DNA of 64,000 nt from CATOSK01 sp963665735 (GCA_963665735.1 OY762444.1:3100001-3164000); one strand, 5' to 3'. Counted from the first letter of the stretch, positions 35,402 through 44,991 are shown. Notes: generated by a model from the letters alone, not told the origin. Numbers and translations: made by a program.

Positions 35402-36655
35402 CTAATCATCCGCCGCCACCGGCTCGGCGGCCTGGTCCTCAATCGGCTCGCCGGTCTTGGTGTCGCGCTCGAAGGGGCTGTAAAGCTCCAGCTCCTGGGC
35501 CATCTCCCGCACCGCCGGAATGACCTCCTGGCCCATCAGCCGCAGGCTCCGCATCTGGTCTTCGTGGCTCATGGCGCCGTCGCCGTCCCAGAAGAACACG
35601 CTGCCGGGCCGCAGGTACTCCAGCACCTCGCGAATCTTGGGCAGCACCGTCTTGGGCGTGCCGCTGATGATGGTATTGTCGGAAACCTGGTCCTCGTAGG
35701 GCCGGCGGTTGGCGCCGAACCGTCCCGCCGGGCCGAAGGCCGTCGCCGACAGCCGCCGCGACGTGCGCGAGGTATGCCCCGGCAGGTTCATAATCGCCGG
35801 GTTGACCTGGCCCTCGTTTCCGGCCAGGAAGGGGTTGCTGACCCCGGACAGGTACTTGCGCCCCACCTCGTCGGCCTTCTCTTCCGTCTCGTCCACGTGG
35901 ACTTTCCACAGGTAGGCCACGTTCTGCGTCCCCGACTTGTGGCCGAACTCGGCGGCGGTGTCGTGGTAAAGCTGGAACGCCTCTTTGGTCGGCTCCAGCT
36001 TGGTGGCCAGCAGCACCAGCGGATACGCCTTCTCCGCCGTCCACTTGACCGTCTCGACGCTGACGGTGGAGGGAATCCAGATGGGCGGATGGGGCTGCTG
36101 CAAGGGCCGCGCCCAGGGGTTGACGTAGCGGTAATGGTAATGCTTGCCCTCCCAGCGCCAAGGGCCGGGGGTAGTCCACGCCTTGATGAGGAAGTCGTGG
36201 GCCTCTTCAAACCGTTCGCGGTTGAAGTGGGGCGGCGAGTTGTGGGAGTAGCTTTCCCGTCCGCCGCCGCGGACGAATCCCGATACCAGCCGGCCGTGGG
36301 AAATCATGTCAATCATCGCCAGCTGCTCGGCCAGCCAGAGGGGGTCGTCCCAGATGGGAAGGACGTTGCCCAGGATGATGATTTTGGCCTTGTTGGTGAT
36401 GCGGGCCAGGATGGAGGCGCCGACGTTGGTGACGCCCTGCATACAGAAGGGGGTGCTGTGGTGTTCGTTGAGCATCAGGGCATCGAATCCCATCTCCTCG
36501 GCGAAGACCTTTTCGTCCAGGTAGCGGTTGTAGAGGGAGGCGCCGACGGCGGGGTTGTAGTGTTCGTTGGAGATGCTCAGGTCGGTGGACTGGGTGCCCA
36601 TGAGGCCGGAGTTATCGTCCTGCCAGGGTTGCTCGGTAAAGTGGCCGATAATCAT
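35402..36655 (-). CDS. Luciferase-like (LLM class) flavin-dependent monooxygenase
   Basis: This 417-residue luciferase-fold protein begins MIIGHFTEQPWQDDNSG and has VFAEEMGFDALMLNEHHSTPFCM, MIDMISHGRLVSGFVRGGGRESY and the YYRYVNPWARPLQQPHPPIWIPST block, all typical of the long alkane-monooxygenase-like subgroup. It starts after AGAGG. It would oxidise a small organic compound with FMNH2. It stands between a toxin-antitoxin-like gene and the helicase gene, so there is no pathway context. It is more GC-rich than both. Confidence 0.87.
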   Translation of the reverse strand: MIIGHFTEQPWQDDNSGLMGTQSTDLSISNEHYNPAVGASLYNRYLDEKVFAEEMGFDALMLNEHHSTPFCMQGVTNVGASILARITNKAKIIILGNVLPIWDDPLWLAEQLAMIDMISHGRLVSGFVRGGGRESYSHNSPPHFNRERFEEAHDFLIKAWTTPGPWRWEGKHYHYRYVNPWARPLQQPHPPIWIPSTVSVETVKWTAEKAYPLVLLATKLEPTKEAFQLYHDTAAEFGHKSGTQNVAYLWKVHVDETEEKADEVGRKYLSGVSNPFLAGNEGQVNPAIMNLPGHTSRTSRRLSATAFGPAGRFGANRRPYEDQVSDNTIISGTPKTVLPKIREVLEYLRPGSVFFWDGDGAMSHEDQMRSLRLMGQEVIPAVREMAQELELYSPFERDTKTGEPIEDQAAEPVAADD

Positions 36656-36798
36656 AACAAAACCTCTGCGCTGCGAAGATGGAGTAGGGGGATTGGGGGC
36701 AGTTTAAGCCCTAGCGGACGGGGTTGGCAAGGATTGGGGGGATGGACGGGGGCAGGAAAACGTGGGACCTTGGTGGTGCAGTAAACCCGCTGAAGAAC

Positions 36799-39585
36799 TC
36801 AAGCCTTGCTTGCGCTGCAAAGCATTTTGAAGTCGCACCGACGGCACTTAGCTAATGCTGGAGCTGGCGTGAGGTTCATTGAGCGTAGTGTGGCGGCAGC
36901 ATCCCGAGTCCTGCCACGAATCCCGTCAACGAGTACATCGTCCACTGAACGTGCGGTTCCTTTACCTTCTTCTAAGTCGTAAATTTCGAGGTAGTCAGCG
37001 TCTTTACCCGTCAGTTCTCTGTACCCTAAAGCATACGTGCTCAGTTGATCTTCGGTTACCGCCTCCCGTTGGCTTCTTTCGTTGGACTTTAAGTCCACGA
37101 TAGTAGTTTCACCCGTGTCTGTACGGCGAACCAGGTCAATACGGCCGGTTACACTGACGCCACCATCGAGATGAATTTCCACGGCTTGTTCTGAGAATTG
37201 AACTTGTTGAAGTTCGTTCTCGTTGTCTTTTATATACCTTTCGATTCCTTGGCGCGCTAGCTCCTGTAATCTCTCACGCAAAACCCCAAACGCATAGGGT
37301 GCCCGGAAATGGCGTTCGACCAAGCCATCTACGTCTTCCAGCCGTACCTTTTCACCACGCATTGATCGCTGGTGAACCTCTGCCAAAGCATCATGCATTG
37401 ACTTACCCAATCCCATCGCGGGTTCTATGGGACCGTTAAAGCCATACAATACCCTTAGTTTGAATTGATACTGGCATTCGAACAAATACTTGAGGTCAGA
37501 GAATGAGAACGATATGTCCGACACGGATGGTTTAGGCTCCGGATCCAGTCGTTTTCGGTTAGCATAATTCTGTTTGCTACGCCTAACGAACTTGGATGCA
37601 AGAACATCGTCCCAAAACTCTGACTTATGACGATACCAACCACCCTTCGATCTAGGACCATAGGTCATGTGCAAGAATTTTTTGCTCCGAGTAATCGCTA
37701 CGTAGAACAATCTTCTTTCATCGTCGGTTGACCCGTCGTAACGTTCGGCGTCTGCAATGCTTTGGGGAGGAATCAAATGCCATAAAGAATCCCTTGTGTT
37801 CTTTTGGGGCCTCGGCGGAAAGTGGTCTCGCACCAAGGCGGGAACAAACACCACCGGCCACTCCCGCCCCTTAGCTTGATGAACAGTCATCACTTGCACA
37901 GCATCGGGAACCAAGTAATCATTATCTTCGGCTCCCTCACTATATTCGCTCTCGGCTTGGTTATATAGAAAACTTGCGAATCCCCTGAACGAGGCAACTG
38001 GATCGGACCGAAAGTTGATGGACTCCCAATCTTCGATCACCTTGCTGAATTGTCCAAGGTTAAACAGCACTAGTTGCCCTCGGTCATTTGGTATTCGCTC
38101 TTCCCGGAGTTCTGCGATTCTCAGGAAATCCAAGAACACGCTCTGAATGGTTGGCCGACTGCCCCCGTCGTCTGAGCGAAGTTTTTCCGCCAAGGTTTTC
38201 ACGTGGCGCAAAGCACGATTGAGCTTAGCGTTCGTGATTCCTAATTCAGCGTTACGCCAAGCTGTCCGCAACGAAGCCAATGTTGGCGTCTCTACATCGT
38301 AGGAGTTATAGCTCCTATATGCCGTGATGGTTTCTCCCAAGATATAGTGAAACAGAGAGCGAGCAGCGGAACATTCATCCGTTTCAAACAAGTTCGCAAG
38401 CCCTTTTACGACGAAAGGAATGTTCGCCTCTTTGAGTGCATCAGTGATAGTTGTCCCGTGATTTCGTACACTGCGCAAAAGGATAGCCATGTCAGACCAG
38501 GATAGACCTCGCTCCCATTCTCCATCATCAAATGCAACTCCGTGCAACGACTGAATAGTCTCTGCCACATATTTGGCTTCCTCATCTGGGGAGTCAAAAT
38601 GCAGGGCGACTACATCACCTGTTTCGTAGGCTTGCGCGTCGGCGTACTTCATCGCCTTTTCCAGTCTGGGGGCGACTTTCCATATAAACCTCCGAGCGGC
38701 GTCGATTACCCCTTCACTGGACCGAAAATTCTCTTCCAGCCTGATTTGCTTAACTCGAGGGTAACGCTCTTGGAAGGTCAAGATGCTTTTAACCTGACTA
38801 CCACGCCATTGATAGATGGTTTGGTCATCGTCACCAACAACGCAGAGCCCTGCCCCGAGGTCGTGCAACAACCTTACGAGGTGTTCTTGTATGGGATTTA
38901 CGTCTTGATACTCGTCAACTACAACATACTTGACGCGATTTGATATTGCCTCACGCAGAGCGTCGTTAGTTTCGAGTTCATTAACGGATTTCTCCAACAT
39001 TGCGGAGAAATCCAGGTAGGAATACTGCGCCAGTTGTGTACGATACTTTTCCAGTCCTTCCATAATCGAATGTCCGTCAAGAAATGAAAGGTTTACATTT
39101 TCCTCGCGTAAAACCGATAGGGCTTTCACGTACCGGCCAGTATCTCTCCACCTTCTCAAATTGTTGCCTGATAGTTCCTTTGTCGTGGTCAAACCAGTCT
39201 CACGGCTGTTCCGATTTACCCATAGTGCCTGTCGAACCGCGTCAAGCACCTCGTATTTCCGGTACTCCGGCACTTCGTTCTGGAGCAACTCTTGACAGAA
39301 CCCGTGGATCGTTCCCACGTACATTTCGGCCATGCCAGTGACTTCACCGCCTGCCGCCTCTCTAGTACGCTCAACGATTCGGTCTTTTAGTTCAGCCGCA
39401 GCTTTATCTGTGAAAGTAAAAGCAACGATATTACGCGGCTCCAACCGTCCCTTTCCCTTCTTTGTTAACAAGTGGGCTATACGTTGGGCCACGACTTCCG
39501 TTTTTCCCGAACCAGCGCAAGCTATCAGTTGCAAATTGCGACCGCTATAATTCACGGCTTGCCGCTGCGTGACGGTTAACTCCAT
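36799..39585 (-). CDS. UvrD/Rep-like helicase fused to PD-(D/E)XK nuclease with Fe-S-type cysteines
   Basis: This 928-residue protein has superfamily-1 helicase motifs: IACAGSGKTEVVAQRIAHLL, TFTDKAAAELKDRI, YVVVDEYQDVNPIQEHLV, VVGDDDQTIYQWRGS, LEENFRSSEGVI and QVMTVHQAKGREWPVVFV. From about residue 680 is a RecB-type nuclease: SFSDLKYLFECQYQFKLRV, MGLGKSMHDALAEVHQRS, GRIDLVRRTDTGETTIVDLKS (D and D-x-K), then CRRCDFKMLC. Cys in LFECQYQ plus C-x2-C-x5-C fits the AddB/Cas4-type Fe-S cluster. It would unwind and degrade DNA ends. It is distinctly AT-richer than flanking genes. Confidence 0.9.
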   Translation of the reverse strand: MELTVTQRQAVNYSGRNLQLIACAGSGKTEVVAQRIAHLLTKKGKGRLEPRNIVAFTFTDKAAAELKDRIVERTREAAGGEVTGMAEMYVGTIHGFCQELLQNEVPEYRKYEVLDAVRQALWVNRNSRETGLTTTKELSGNNLRRWRDTGRYVKALSVLREENVNLSFLDGHSIMEGLEKYRTQLAQYSYLDFSAMLEKSVNELETNDALREAISNRVKYVVVDEYQDVNPIQEHLVRLLHDLGAGLCVVGDDDQTIYQWRGSQVKSILTFQERYPRVKQIRLEENFRSSEGVIDAARRFIWKVAPRLEKAMKYADAQAYETGDVVALHFDSPDEEAKYVAETIQSLHGVAFDDGEWERGLSWSDMAILLRSVRNHGTTITDALKEANIPFVVKGLANLFETDECSAARSLFHYILGETITAYRSYNSYDVETPTLASLRTAWRNAELGITNAKLNRALRHVKTLAEKLRSDDGGSRPTIQSVFLDFLRIAELREERIPNDRGQLVLFNLGQFSKVIEDWESINFRSDPVASFRGFASFLYNQAESEYSEGAEDNDYLVPDAVQVMTVHQAKGREWPVVFVPALVRDHFPPRPQKNTRDSLWHLIPPQSIADAERYDGSTDDERRLFYVAITRSKKFLHMTYGPRSKGGWYRHKSEFWDDVLASKFVRRSKQNYANRKRLDPEPKPSVSDISFSFSDLKYLFECQYQFKLRVLYGFNGPIEPAMGLGKSMHDALAEVHQRSMRGEKVRLEDVDGLVERHFRAPYAFGVLRERLQELARQGIERYIKDNENELQQVQFSEQAVEIHLDGGVSVTGRIDLVRRTDTGETTIVDLKSNERSQREAVTEDQLSTYALGYRELTGKDADYLEIYDLEEGKGTARSVDDVLVDGIRGRTRDAAATLRSMNLTPAPALAKCRRCDFKMLCSASKA

Positions 39586-39977
39586 AAGTCCCTCGGGAAA
39601 CTACGTGGTGAAATGCTAAGTCAATAAATTGGTGTTTAACTATACCATGTCCCCTACCTCCGAAGAAGCCCCGCAAGACGCTTGGAATATAGCTCTTGTC
39701 AAGTATCCATCGCATTCCCCGCCAAAATCTCTTCCAAGACCACCCGCCGCATCGTCAACCCCCGCCCTCGGCGTGGCGGGCGATGGTTTCCGGGGTTTTG
39801 CGGTTGGGGGGTACTCCGTAGTGGGGCAGGGGGGCTTGGGGCGGCGTTGGCCGCGACTGCGGGGGCAGGTGGACTGATTGGGCGTAGGTGTCTGTCAACC
39901 AGCGCGGCGGCAAGGGCCGCTCCTGCGGTTGCGAACCTCGCCTCGGAATCTTGGGTTATTTCAACGCCGTTGGGCGG
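39586..39977. other. 392-bp gap without a recognised feature
   Basis: Upstream of the helicase gene the sequence is AT-rich for about 140 bp and then turns GC-rich. Small open frames here have no supporting ribosome-binding site or recognisable motif. The GC-rich half contains a repetitive GGCGGCAAGGGCCGC stretch, but no listed repeat family. It probably contains the helicase promoter. I see nothing else. Confidence 0.5.
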
Positions 39978-40337
39978 CTAGTCCTTCTTCCGTATGTTCC
40001 AGACGTGCTCGGGCTTCAGGCACTCCCGCACCGCCCGCTTAATCCACGCGTTGACCGTCATCCCGTCTTCCATCGCCACCAGCGTAACCTTCCGGTGCAG
40101 GCTTGGCCCCAGGTTGACGTTGACCTTTCCCGAATAGGGCTTCTTCGGCTCAATGCCCTCTTCCTTGCAAAAGGCCAGGTAATCGTCAATGGAAATCTTG
40201 AACTCCCGCTTCAACCCCTCCACGTCCGACGCCTCAAAGGTGGCGATAGGATAGTCCGCGGCGTTGATTACCCGCCCGTGGAGTATATCCGCCGAATCGT
40301 CGTAGCAGATGGATGCGACATATCCCTTGTATTGCAT
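39978..40337 (-). CDS. hicB: HicB-family antitoxin
   Basis: This 119-residue protein has the long HicB form: YKGYVASICYDDSADILHGRVINAADYPIATFEASDVEGLKREFKISIDDYLAFCKEEGIEPKKPYSGKVNVNLGPSLHRKV, followed by a ribbon-helix-helix-like tail with MTVNAWIKRAVRECL. The tail suggests it also binds DNA and autoregulates. Its ATG overlaps the toxin stop by one base (TAATG). It follows hicA, the common order. Confidence 0.85.
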   Translation of the reverse strand: MQYKGYVASICYDDSADILHGRVINAADYPIATFEASDVEGLKREFKISIDDYLAFCKEEGIEPKKPYSGKVNVNLGPSLHRKVTLVAMEDGMTVNAWIKRAVRECLKPEHVWNIRKKD

Positions 40338-40600
40338 TATGGGACAACTCCCGAAGAGTGTAGGAAATCCGCGACGTCCCGAATGGTCTCCCGCTTTAAT
40401 TCGCTGGCGCCGTGGGGACGATGCACCGTCAGCATTCGCCGCCGGCCCATCCTCAACTGCATTCTGGAACCCGCGCCCTGCCGGATTTCCACGCCCAAGG
40501 CCCGCAGCAGCGACTCCAACTCCGCCCAGCGTATATCCGCCGGAGTGGGGCGGGCAAAGACCCTTTCCAGCGTGCGCCGGTGGCGGTTGCTCAGCGTCAA
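40337..40600 (-). CDS. hicA: HicA-family toxin
   Basis: This 87-residue protein starts at TTG 40600, preceded by GGCGG. TLERVFARPTPADIRWAELESLLRALGVEI, then GAGSRMQLRMGRRRMLTVHRPH, then KRETIRDVADFLHSSGVV follow the HicA fold. The usual G-S-H is G-S-R here, a variant seen in this subfamily, with His in HRPH possibly the functional one. It would cleave mRNA when not held by the HicB encoded next. Compare hicBA at 9.1-9.5 kb, which has the opposite gene order. Confidence 0.75.
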   Translation of the reverse strand: MTLSNRHRRTLERVFARPTPADIRWAELESLLRALGVEIRQGAGSRMQLRMGRRRMLTVHRPHGASELKRETIRDVADFLHSSGVVP

Positions 40601-40621
40601 CGGGGCCGCCTTGCCGGCCCG

Positions 40622-41569
40622 CTATTCGTCCGGCTGCTCCGTCGCGTTCCGCAGAATGTCCTCCAGCGTCTGGTCCAGCGCCGGGTCCAGGTCCACCGGC
40701 TGCACGAAGGGCGTGTAGCTGTATTCCTCCCGCACCTGGTCAATAATCTGCCTGGCCTCGGCGTTGCTGGAACTTATCCGCTCCAGGGTGTTCAACAGTT
40801 CGTTGGACTCTTCCTCTCCCCGGCGCCGCAGTTCCTCCAGGTCAATATCCAGGCCGAAAATGGCGTTCACCCGCCGCATAATGTCGTAAAACGACCGCCG
40901 GTCGGTGGGAATGTTCAACTGCTGGTTGGACTGGGCCACGAAGGGATACATGGGCGCCATCGCCCCGAACCGGAACATCTCAACGTCCGGGTAGTTGAAA
41001 TGGGCCATTGACACCAGGGCCATGCCGATGGTCGGCCCCCGCCGCCCGTCGCTGCCGTAGCTGGAAAACTGCACCCCGTACCGTTCCAGGTTTTCCTTCA
41101 TCTCCGGCCGGCTGTAGGTGCAGGTAATCCGCCGTTCCAGGTCCGGCGGCGCGGGGCCGTTCACCCCTTCCACCGCCACCGTCTGCTTGATGCCCAGTTC
41201 CTTGATGACCTGGAAAAAGCTCTCGGCGTAAATGTCAATCCGCTGCCACGGCTCTTCCCCCAGGAAGATAATCAGGCCGTTGCCGGCGTCGAAGTATTCG
41301 TTCTCCCGACGCATCTGGCGCGACGGCAGGCCGTCCTTGAAGGCCGCGGCCGGGCGGTAAACGTCGTGCGTCCCCGCCACCTGGAAGGGGTAGCAAAGGC
41401 GGGAAACCTCCGTCCCCATCTCCCCGATTTTCCGCGCCCCCAGCTTGTCAATGAGGTATCGGGGCAGACGGCTGGAAATCCTTCCCCCGTTGGACCACTG
41501 CCGCCGCCATCCGGCGATCATGTAATTGGCCGTGGGCTTGTCGTCCAGCAGGAACAGTTCATCAGCCAT
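40622..41569 (-). CDS. PAC2-family protein (proteasome-assembly-chaperone-2-like)
   Basis: This 315-residue protein starts after AGGAGG. MIAGWRRQWSNGGRISSRLPRYLIDKLGARKIGEM, FQVAGTHDVYRP and GLIIFLGEEPWQRIDIY are the family's conserved N-terminal blocks. A C-terminal helical part with EEESNELLNTLE follows. Bacterial PAC2 proteins are of unknown function and are not tied to a proteasome here. It lies 21 nt after the hicA start, on the same strand. Confidence 0.82.
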   Translation of the reverse strand: MADELFLLDDKPTANYMIAGWRRQWSNGGRISSRLPRYLIDKLGARKIGEMGTEVSRLCYPFQVAGTHDVYRPAAAFKDGLPSRQMRRENEYFDAGNGLIIFLGEEPWQRIDIYAESFFQVIKELGIKQTVAVEGVNGPAPPDLERRITCTYSRPEMKENLERYGVQFSSYGSDGRRGPTIGMALVSMAHFNYPDVEMFRFGAMAPMYPFVAQSNQQLNIPTDRRSFYDIMRRVNAIFGLDIDLEELRRRGEEESNELLNTLERISSSNAEARQIIDQVREEYSYTPFVQPVDLDPALDQTLEDILRNATEQPDE

Positions 41570-41667
41570 TGGCGATACCTCCTACGGGTAATCTTTCAAC
41601 GTCCTGGCAACAACCAAATCTACGGTTAGGCGGCTACATTATAACAGTGTAGCGGCAACCGGGTTTG

Positions 41668-42429
41668 CTACCCCACCTCAATCCCGATGGGGCAATGGTC
41701 CGACCCCATGACCTCCGGCAGGATGAAGGCGTTGGTCACCCGCTCCCCGAAACCTTCGCTGACGAAGAAATAGTCAATCCGCCAGCCCACGTTCCTGGCT
41801 CGCGCCCCACCCCGGTTGTCCCACCACGTATAGTTGTTGGGTTCCTGGTTGAACATACGGAAAGTGTCCACGTATCCGTGGCTGACCCACTTGTCCATCC
41901 ACTCCCGTTCCGACGGCAGAAACCCGGAAATCTTTTCGTTGGCTTTGGGCCGGGCAATGTCAATTTCCTTGTGCGCCGTGTTTACGTCGCCGCACACCAC
42001 GACATTCCGCCCCTCGGCCCTCAATTCGCCCAGATGCTCCAGGAAAGCGTCGTAAAATTCCATCTTGTAGTCCAGCCGTTCCTGCGACGCCTTGCCGTTG
42101 GGAAAGTAAATGTTGAACAGCAGAAACTCCCCGTAGTCCAGCCGCAGGATGCGCCCCTCGCTGTCGAACTTTTCAATCCCGAAACCGTGGCGCACCTCTA
42201 GCGGTTCCTGGCGGGTATAGGTAGCCACCCCACTGTAACCCTTGCGTTCCGCCGAAGAAAAATACGAATGATACCCCGCCGCCTGCACCAATTCCTCGGA
42301 AAGCTGCTCCGGCGACGCCTTGGTCTCTTGCACCGATAAAACGTCCGGCCCTTCCGCGGCGAACCATTCCACGAACCCCTTGCGCTGAGCCGCCCGAATC
42401 CCGTTGACGTTCCAGGAAATCATCTTCAT
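41668..42429 (-). CDS. xth: Exodeoxyribonuclease III family endonuclease
   Basis: This 253-residue protein is placed from the ATG at 42429 (MKMISWNVNGIRAAQRKG), with GGGGAGG upstream; a longer frame would start in repeat-like DNA. LSVQETKASPEQL carries the metal-binding Glu, VVCGDVNTAHKEID carries the Asp/Asn pair, and MGSDHCPIGIEV carries the catalytic Asp-His. It repairs abasic sites and removes 3' blocks. Length is normal for ExoA/ExoIII. Confidence 0.93.
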   Translation of the reverse strand: MKMISWNVNGIRAAQRKGFVEWFAAEGPDVLSVQETKASPEQLSEELVQAAGYHSYFSSAERKGYSGVATYTRQEPLEVRHGFGIEKFDSEGRILRLDYGEFLLFNIYFPNGKASQERLDYKMEFYDAFLEHLGELRAEGRNVVVCGDVNTAHKEIDIARPKANEKISGFLPSEREWMDKWVSHGYVDTFRMFNQEPNNYTWWDNRGGARARNVGWRIDYFFVSEGFGERVTNAFILPEVMGSDHCPIGIEVG

Positions 42430-42776
42430 GCCGCTGCCTCCCCTGGGAGTGGGAATCCGGGAACGAAAGGTTGCGCCGTTCCCCGCCCCGGTAATCAATC
42501 TCAATTATAGCCGCCCCGCCGCCGGAAAAAAGGCCCGCCTGACACCAGCTTCCGCCAATCCAAACCCCAGCATCGAATCGTCCGAGGCAGTTCGGCAGAG
42601 CTTGGCTTGGTGACGGTTGGCAAGGTTTCCCGCAGCCATTCCGGTCATTGACGTTGGTAGGGGCGCACAGCTGTGCGCCCCTATGTGGTTGGCGTTGGCG
42701 GATGGCAGTTGCACCCCCACCCCGGCCCTCCCCCTATCAGGGGGAGGGGATTTTTGATTAGAGGATGTTGGCCGGG
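42430..42776. repeat. 347-bp gap with hairpin repeats (families B and D)
   Basis: The gap holds a family-D palindrome at about 42659-42684 (AGGGGCGCACAGCTGTGCGC and closing CCCT) and a family-B hairpin at about 42712-42755. An open frame crossing this region and the next gene in antisense is not supported. Nothing else is recognised. Confidence 0.7.
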
Positions 42777-43904
42777 TTATACGAAGTCGAGCTGCTCGAA
42801 GTTGCCGCCGGTGACAGCGTTGGCGTCGAGGTTGAGCCACTTTTCTACCATAGCGCCGTAAACGCCGCGGTAGTCCACGTTGAAGTGGAGGTCGCCTTCC
42901 AGCAGGTCTTCGTCTTTCAACGACGGGTATTCGCTGTACATCCCGCCCTTTACCGGGTCGCCGATGGCCAGGGCCAGCCCGCCGGAGCCGTGGTCGGTGC
43001 CGGAGCCGTTGTCCTTGACCCGCCGGCCAAACTCGGTGAATACGAACATCAGCACGTTGTCGGAAACGTCGTGTTCTTTCAGGTCGGCGTAGAAGTCGGT
43101 TACGGCCTGGGAAAGTTCCGTCCACAGCTTGGGATGCACCGGCCCCTGGTTGGCGTGGGTGTCATAGCCGCCGTGCTGGGTGTAGAAAATGCGGGTGCCC
43201 AAGTCGGCGGTCAGAACCTTGGCGATTCCCTGGAGGTTGCGGCCAATGGGGGAGTCGGCGTATTCAATGGAGGAGTGGTAAGCCTGGGGCGCGGTCTTGA
43301 GGATGTCGGCGCCTTTCAGGGCGTCCAGACCGGTCTGCCCCAGGTACTCCATGACCGGGCCGGTGCCCAGGGTGGGGGCGTACATCCGGGCGAAAACGTC
43401 CAGGGCCTCGCTGCGTTCCGGTTCGCCGGTGATTCCGGTCAGCACGCCGTAGGTTTCCAGCACGGCCACGGAGGCCACGGGAACGCCGGACAGGGCCAGG
43501 GCGCGGGGGAGTCCCCGGCCAAAGTTGACGCCGGTAAGGACGTTTTCGGCCCTGGGGTCAAGGTCGCGGATGACCCGGCCCAGCCAGCCCTCGGTGCCAA
43601 CCTTGTCCGGCTCGCAGGTGTGCCAGATGTCCATTGACCGGAAATGGGAGCGGTTGGGGTGGGGATAGCCGACGCCGTTGATGACGGCCACCTTGCCCTG
43701 GTCGTAGAGGTCTTTGATGGGGGCGGCGGCGGGATGGAAACCGAAATGGCCGTCCAAATCCAGTACCTCTTCCTGGGGGATGCCGACGTTGGAACGGTTG
43801 TCGTAGTAGAGGGGATCGCCGTGGGGAATGAGGGTATTGAGGTAGTCGTTGCCGCCGGTAAGCTGGATTACTACCAGGATGGGGTCCTTCTTGGTGGTGG
43901 TCAT
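42777..43904 (-). CDS. DUF1501-family protein (sulfatase/phosphatase-like fold)
   Basis: This 375-residue protein is placed from the ATG at 43904, with AAAGGAG upstream. VVIQLTGGNDYLNTLIPHGDPLYYDNR, VINGVGYPHPNRSHFRSMDIWHT and FTEFGRRVKDNGSGTDHGSGGLALAIGD are the three DUF1501 blocks, related to alkaline-phosphatase-like enzymes. Most members have a Tat signal peptide, but none is visible here. A DUF1800 gene lies about 1.3 kb away with an NHL-propeller gene between; DUF1501 and DUF1800 genes are usually paired. Their joint function is not known. Confidence 0.87.
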   Translation of the reverse strand: MTTTKKDPILVVIQLTGGNDYLNTLIPHGDPLYYDNRSNVGIPQEEVLDLDGHFGFHPAAAPIKDLYDQGKVAVINGVGYPHPNRSHFRSMDIWHTCEPDKVGTEGWLGRVIRDLDPRAENVLTGVNFGRGLPRALALSGVPVASVAVLETYGVLTGITGEPERSEALDVFARMYAPTLGTGPVMEYLGQTGLDALKGADILKTAPQAYHSSIEYADSPIGRNLQGIAKVLTADLGTRIFYTQHGGYDTHANQGPVHPKLWTELSQAVTDFYADLKEHDVSDNVLMFVFTEFGRRVKDNGSGTDHGSGGLALAIGDPVKGGMYSEYPSLKDEDLLEGDLHFNVDYRGVYGAMVEKWLNLDANAVTGGNFEQLDFV

Positions 43905-44001
43905 GGCGATGGCTCCTTTCGGTTCAGGTTGGGCGGTTTGTTGTGTTGTCTTTAGAGGAAGGGAAATCCCCCTCATTCCCCCTTTGGAAAGGGGGAGGTT
44001 C

Positions 44002-44991
44002 CTAAGCGGGTTCTTTTTCGTATATTTGGATGCGGTGGCGTCCGGTGTCAACCACCAGGATGTGGTCGTCGGAGTCAACTTCAATGCCGGTGGGCTGGAA
44101 AAAGACGCGCTCGATGGTGAAGTCGGTTACGACGGCTCTTTCCTTGGACATTCCTTCCGGGTCGGAGGCCATGCGGGCCGTGGCCCACTTGGAATAGCCG
44201 TGGCAGTCGCCGATGAACCTGGTGACGTAGTTGGCAGAGGGGTCAAAGACCTGAACGATGTCGTGGCCCCAGTCGGTAACGTAAATGTAGCCCTGGGAGT
44301 CCACGGCGACGCCGGCGGGGCGGCGCAGTTGGCCTTCGCCGTCACCGCTCCGGCCGATTTGGAGCAGGAATTGGCCGTCGGGGGTGAATTTCTGGATGCG
44401 GTCGTTGCGCCAGTCAACCACGTAGATGTTGCCCTGGGCGTCCAGGTTGAGGCCCCAGGGCATATTGAACTGGCCTTCGCCGTCGCCGAATCCGCCGAAG
44501 GAACTGATGTATTGGCCTTCGGGGGTCAATTTCTGGATGCGGTGGTTGAGGCTGTCGGCCACCAGCAGGTTGTTGTCGGCGTCGAAGACGATTCCGGCGG
44601 GGCGGTTCCACTGGCCGGGTTCGGAGCCGGTTTCGCCCCACTTGCCGAGGAACTGGCCGTCGGCGTCGAAAACGGATATGCGCTGGAGCCATTCGTCGGT
44701 GACGTAAACCCGGCCCTGCCGGTCAACGGCGATGGAGTTGGGCCAGGTAAATTGGCCGTCCCCCGCGCCGTAGGAACCGAAGTGGCCCAGGTATTCCTCG
44801 GCCAGGTTGCACTTGGCTACGAATTTCCAGCTGGGGGTGTATTCGTAGTAGCTGCAAGCGACGTAAAGCAGGCCGTCCGGGGCGACGGCGACATCCACCG
44901 GGCCGGAAAAACCGTGGGCCGGGGGCGTAGCCTGGTTGCCGATGGTGTAGCTGTAACGGTAGGTGGGCGTGGTCAGCGTTTCGGTGGTCAT
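44002..44991 (-). CDS. NHL-repeat beta-propeller protein
   Basis: This 329-residue protein starts after AAAGAG. It is built of about six NHL blades of the form P-x-G-(I/V)-x-(V/F)-D-x-x-(G/N)-x-(I/L)-x-V-x-D, for example RPAGIVFDADNNLLVADSLN and MPWGLNLDAQGNIYVVDWRN. Each would contribute to a six-bladed propeller that binds protein, peptide or nucleic acid. No signal peptide is seen. It lies between the DUF1501 and DUF1800 genes, on the same strand, suggesting a shared complex. Confidence 0.85.
   Translation of the reverse strand: MTTETLTTPTYRYSYTIGNQATPPAHGFSGPVDVAVAPDGLLYVACSYYEYTPSWKFVAKCNLAEEYLGHFGSYGAGDGQFTWPNSIAVDRQGRVYVTDEWLQRISVFDADGQFLGKWGETGSEPGQWNRPAGIVFDADNNLLVADSLNHRIQKLTPEGQYISSFGGFGDGEGQFNMPWGLNLDAQGNIYVVDWRNDRIQKFTPDGQFLLQIGRSGDGEGQLRRPAGVAVDSQGYIYVTDWGHDIVQVFDPSANYVTRFIGDCHGYSKWATARMASDPEGMSKERAVVTDFTIERVFFQPTGIEVDSDDHILVVDTGRHRIQIYEKEPA

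Noticed and set aside
35357..36784. A 475-codon open frame opposite the luciferase-like gene
   Set aside because: It is an antisense shadow with biased composition, and the minus-strand protein has clear family motifs.
29771..39585. The OLD-like ATPase and the UvrD helicase as a Gabija system
   Set aside because: They are about 5.3 kb apart with unrelated genes between, and the helicase has an extra nuclease domain that GajB lacks.
39629..39877. An 82-codon open frame in the gap upstream of the helicase
   Set aside because: No ribosome-binding site, motif or homology pattern, and a composition break in the middle.
42505..43125. A 206-codon minus-strand open frame overlapping the DUF1501 gene
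   Set aside because: It crosses two repeats and shares most of its length with the well-supported DUF1501 frame; the product is Arg/Pro-rich.
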